Shown: piece by piece, positions 61,223 through 64,000 of the stretch
Position numbering within the stretch: the stretch's first letter is position 1
How the letters are laid out: each line of letters opens with the position of its first letter
NCBI GenBank assembly: GCA_963575745.1
Contig: CAUYUJ010012202.1
Coordinates: forward strand, 371,001 to 435,000
Length of the DNA stretch: 64,000 bases
Direction: 5' to 3'
Source of the DNA: Prorocentrum cordatum
Taxonomy: Eukaryota; Sar; Dinophyceae; Prorocentrales; Prorocentraceae
Made by a program: the position numbers and the translations under genes
The notes under the pieces: generated by a model
The model's database searches: none
Told to the model about the DNA's origin: nothing
Seen by the model: the letters and a program-made list of their open reading frames with translations, nothing else

Positions 61223-63861
61223 GCTATGGGAAGTGAGCCCCTCGTCTGGGGACTGGGCCTCGCGCGCCCCTGGGATCGCTAGGTGCGGGCTGTGGCCAAC
61301 GAGGTCCGCGTTAGGTGGTTATGTAATCCATTGCGCGAAGGGGTTCATCCGCAGGGTTGCTTGTCCTACACCAAGTTCCGCGGCCAGTTCGTCGAAGTGG
61401 TCGCGGTCCAGGGTGGCTGTCTGAATGTGCTGGAAGAGCCAACATACGATGCTCATGGCGTGTCTGAGGTCGGTGATCGGCCTGCCTGCCAATGATCGGT
61501 CGGCTTCTACCCTCATCCTTGCATCGATCAAATTGGCCGGGGCGTGCATCCTACGTGTCGGCAGTACCTCAGCGAACGCCCCGAGCGCAAGCTGCGCTGC
61601 CCTAGGGCATCGGGGCATGCCTCAACCAGTCCACCCTCGGGTGGTGGGTCGTCCTGTGCTCGTTGCAATATCACGTCCCGCATGCAGGGGTATTGTGCAG
61701 GCCTGGCTGGGCCTGGTCGCGGGGCGGGGGCCGCGTGCCTTGTCTGGGTCGCCCGTGTGGGGGGGTGAGGCGGCTAACCCCAGGGCCTCTGGCGTGGGCG
61801 GGGGCGGGCGGTCATAAGTCCTTCGAGCGATCCAGACATCGCCGACCACAGCCTCGGCGTGGATGCGCACAGGCGGAGCGTATCCGTGCGCGGCGGCTGC
61901 GGTGCCCGCCATCGCTGGGAGGCCGATGGTACACCAGCAGGGCAGCGTAGGCATATAGTCTGTCGTTTCTCCCACGGCCTGGACTACCACATGCCCGCCG
62001 GAGGAGACTGCCATAATGATGTATTCGCCTGGGTCAATGCGGGCGTCGACGTTGCGGGTCCCGCCCTGTTGCTCTTGTTCGAGCACCGACGGGGGGGGCG
62101 CCGTGGGGGCGCTCGCTCGCATCGGGCCGACGTGGTCATCGACCCAGTCTGTGGCGAGGGCAGGAGGCCCGATCCCTGGGAGCGCGTCGGCGCGGGCCGC
62201 GTCTGGGTCGGTGGCGGGGGCGGGCCAGGGTCTGATCAAGAGGCGGCACGCACCGTGCCCTACTGTCGTGCCCATTAGTGGCAGGTGCCGGTGGGCAGGC
62301 AGCCAGGGATCAGGGCACAGGCGTCGTATCTCGGCCCCCCCAACTTGCACTCCGTGTAGGTCCATTCTGGCAATGGTGACGACTTGCGGGCGCTCCGCCG
62401 CCCGCCTGGCGGCCGCCGCGCCCGGTCGAGCTGCCTCTCACTTGTTCGTCCAAGGCACTTCCGTGCCCGGGGTGCGCCTCGTGGGCTCCCTGGCGTGGGT
62501 AGCCGGGAAGATGCGGATGTGTTGACCGCTTAGGGTTAGGAGGCCGGCAGCCCCATAGGCCGCCTCCATAGTCTGCTCCGCACCCTCACGAAATACCACC
62601 TGGGCCGTGTCCCGATAGGCGTCGATGTCGGGATGCCAGCAGTGCACGTGCGCGACGGTCCATACGGCACTGCCACCCAGGGTCTCTGGACCGCGTGTCG
62701 GACTGCGTCCAGGTCGACTTGGCCTTCTGTGGCGACGTTCCAGCGTAGATGTGATCCTGCCTCCGGGTCCACACAGTGCGTGCCAGGGATGGGCCTCCTG
62801 TCAAGGGGTCAGCCATGGTGATTCGTCGAAGTGTCACCGCACCTGGTTGGCCGTTGCTGGCCAGCGCCGCAGGTGCGCGCGAACGGATATACCGTATGAT
62901 GGGCGCCGCCGCGGCTTCAGGTGCGTTGATCAGCATGATCCCGGATGCCGCGATGCCCACCCTATGTCCAAGGGCCGCTGCGGCCTGCGCGGCGATTGGG
63001 TAGGCGAGACAGAGGCTGCCCCGCCGCAGTGGCAGATGGGCGACGTCTGCGGTCTCGTGCTGTCTCCATACTGCGGTGGGGATGTCGGCGGGTGCCATTT
63101 GCTGAGCCGCCGCTTGTACGTTCACGATGACGCGGTTGATGTCGGCAAGACTGGAGTCCCGCATGCGGATCTTGATGGCGTGATGGGCCAGTGGCTCTAT
63201 CCCCTGTTGAAGAAACTCCAGGTTGCGCCCGAGTTGCGCGATGTTAGTGCCCCATTCCAACTGGTGTCCATGCGCCTCCATGCCCCGTTGGGTGCGCGTC
63301 ACGAGGGCGACGACGCGTTCGTTGCCGGAGTCGGGGGTGAGGACGCGAGGGGTGTCCCGCAGGTCCGCACTGCCATTCCCCCCAATGCACCACTACACTG
63401 GGGACGTGTCGTAAGCGCATGGGCCTGGTCAGGAAATTGATCTGCATGGCAAGAATCTGTATGGGGCCGCAGTGCTCAGCTAGCGGCCGACCTACTGGTA
63501 CCAGATGGTTGGCTCTGCTGAGTGCCCGGTGTCCCCAGAGAGTGTGTGCGGCGGCCGTCATCCTGATCGGATCTGGCCCTCCTGGTGTAGTAACTCGCTC
63601 GTGTCCGAGGACGACCAAGTGGCAAGGGACGGCCTCGAGCTGGATTAGGCCGACCAGAGCGTCCACTTGAGTGGCGCCGGTGTCGACTGCCATAATGACG
63701 GGAGGCGGCGACGGGGCGCGTGCGTCTGGACACTCGGTGGTTCGCCTTGAGTAATCCAGAATCTCTCTCACTTTGTCGTGTCTGGCCTCGTTGGGGAACG
63801 TGAAAGTCGCCGCTGTGTTGTCGATGGGCCTGATTCCTACCAGCGCCCGCGGACATACCAC
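61223..63861 (-). pseudogene. LINE-B upstream ORF, N-terminal part (unrecognised, heavily frameshifted)
   Basis: Coding-like pieces in several phases: 63244-63861 (FPNEARHDKVREILDYSRRT, MAVDTGATQVDALVGLIQLE, VVLGHERVTTPGGPDPIRMT), 62586-63302 (GRNLEFLQQGIEPLAHHAIK, MRDSSLADINRVIVNVQAAA), then VRHAVQRPWVAVPYGPSRTC and HCWHPDIDAYRDTAQVVFRE in two further phases, 61622-62365 (DARIDPGEYIIMAVSSGGHV, MPTLPCWCTIGLPAMAGTAA) and 61319-61618 (MSIVCWLFQHIQTATLDRDH). The pieces follow one another without large gaps, so they are probably one ORF broken by at least five indels. No family is recognised. The start lies at or beyond the right edge. Confidence 0.45.
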
Positions 63862-64000
63862 GATGGTCGCTCGTAACTCGCGAATCGCTGCCGCGACTAC
63901 GGACGTGGGCGCGTGGACCGGTCCTCTCGTGCGCCCGCGGCTAACTGCGTTAACTCTGACTACCGCGTTGCACCACCTCTTGTGGGTGACCAGGGGTCGC
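63862..64000. other. Right edge of window
   Basis: Probably still LINE-B or its leader. Too short to assign; no spliced-leader match is visible in these bases. Confidence 0.3.

Larger units (their letters stand above)
54250..64000 (-). mobile_element. LINE-B: non-LTR retrotransposon carrying a DNA methyltransferase
   Basis: A minus-strand element that enters from the right edge and ends near 54,250. In reading order: a long upstream ORF (63,861 to ~57,549) made of an unrecognised N-terminal part, a DNMT3-like methyltransferase and a helical tail; then an ORF with EEP endonuclease, reverse transcriptase and C-terminal region (57,267 to 54,250). Isolated stops at 58,230-58,232 and 55,078-55,080 and many frameshifts in the N-terminal part show decay. 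The 5' end is outside or at the window edge, and no flanking duplication can be assessed. Host-derived methyltransferases inside retrotransposons have been reported for dinoflagellates (de Mendoza and colleagues, 2018). This copy fits that theme; whether it is the same family is unknown. Confidence 0.75.

Noticed and set aside
63640-63720. AVDTGA in the LINE-B upstream ORF as a retropepsin active site
   Set aside because: A single DTGA is common by chance, no flap or second motif follows, and LINEs do not normally encode this protease.

Overview
The window reads as nuclear DNA of a core dinoflagellate. The key evidence is an exact copy, on the minus strand at 21,715-21,736, of the 22-nt dinoflagellate spliced leader (core CCATTTTGGCTCAAG). 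Very high GC, huge CTC/GGA, ATC/GTC and GA microsatellites, several long satellites, and many decayed retroelements with dinoflagellate-type architecture fit this. I cannot name the species. Almost no open frame is clean: most coding signal is broken by single-base frameshifts or isolated stops, so this is mainly a repeat-rich landscape of retroelement remains plus one run of plus-strand genes.

Layout. 0-0.55 kb: TG and GGA microsatellites. 0.55-10.86 kb, minus: a decayed Ty1/copia-type element (zinc-binding coiled-coil ORFs, Gag, zinc knuckles, protease, integrase, reverse transcriptase whose catalytic YVDD is YVDY). 10.9-13.7 kb: satellite A, nine ~322-bp units. 16.3-21.74 kb, minus: LINE-A, a non-LTR element whose 5' end is the spliced leader and whose ends carry a probable 17-bp target-site duplication. 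21.9-25.76 kb: satellite B, about 20 units of ~190 bp with a ten-unit higher-order period. 26.2-28.5 kb, minus: C-terminal part of a Pif1-like helicase fused to an array of CxxC...CxxC (Stc1-like) zinc units. 28.5-39.6 kb: simple repeats, several minisatellites and satellite C (~100-bp units, 36.9-37.9 kb); no convincing gene. 39.7-40.6 kb: an unrecognised decayed coding relic. 41.4-43.7 kb: a GC-rich Ala/Pro-rich repeat-protein region.

43.9-53.6 kb: a unidirectional plus-strand cluster of four gene-like regions: an unrecognised multi-exon gene (P1), a DCM-type cytosine-C5 methyltransferase homologue that has lost its catalytic Cys and Glu, and two unrecognised genes (P3, P4). P3 has a degenerate spliced-leader relic just upstream and P4 a doubtful one, as expected for genes that passed through trans-spliced mRNA. 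54.2 kb to the right edge, minus: LINE-B, a second non-LTR element. Its downstream ORF encodes an EEP endonuclease and reverse transcriptase; its long upstream ORF includes a DNMT3-like cytosine methyltransferase with motifs I, IV, VI and probably VIII still readable.

The strongest observations are the spliced leader at the exact 5' end of LINE-A, a DNA methyltransferase carried by LINE-B a few kilobases from a catalytically dead methyltransferase gene, the Pif1-zinc-array fusion, and the higher-order satellites.
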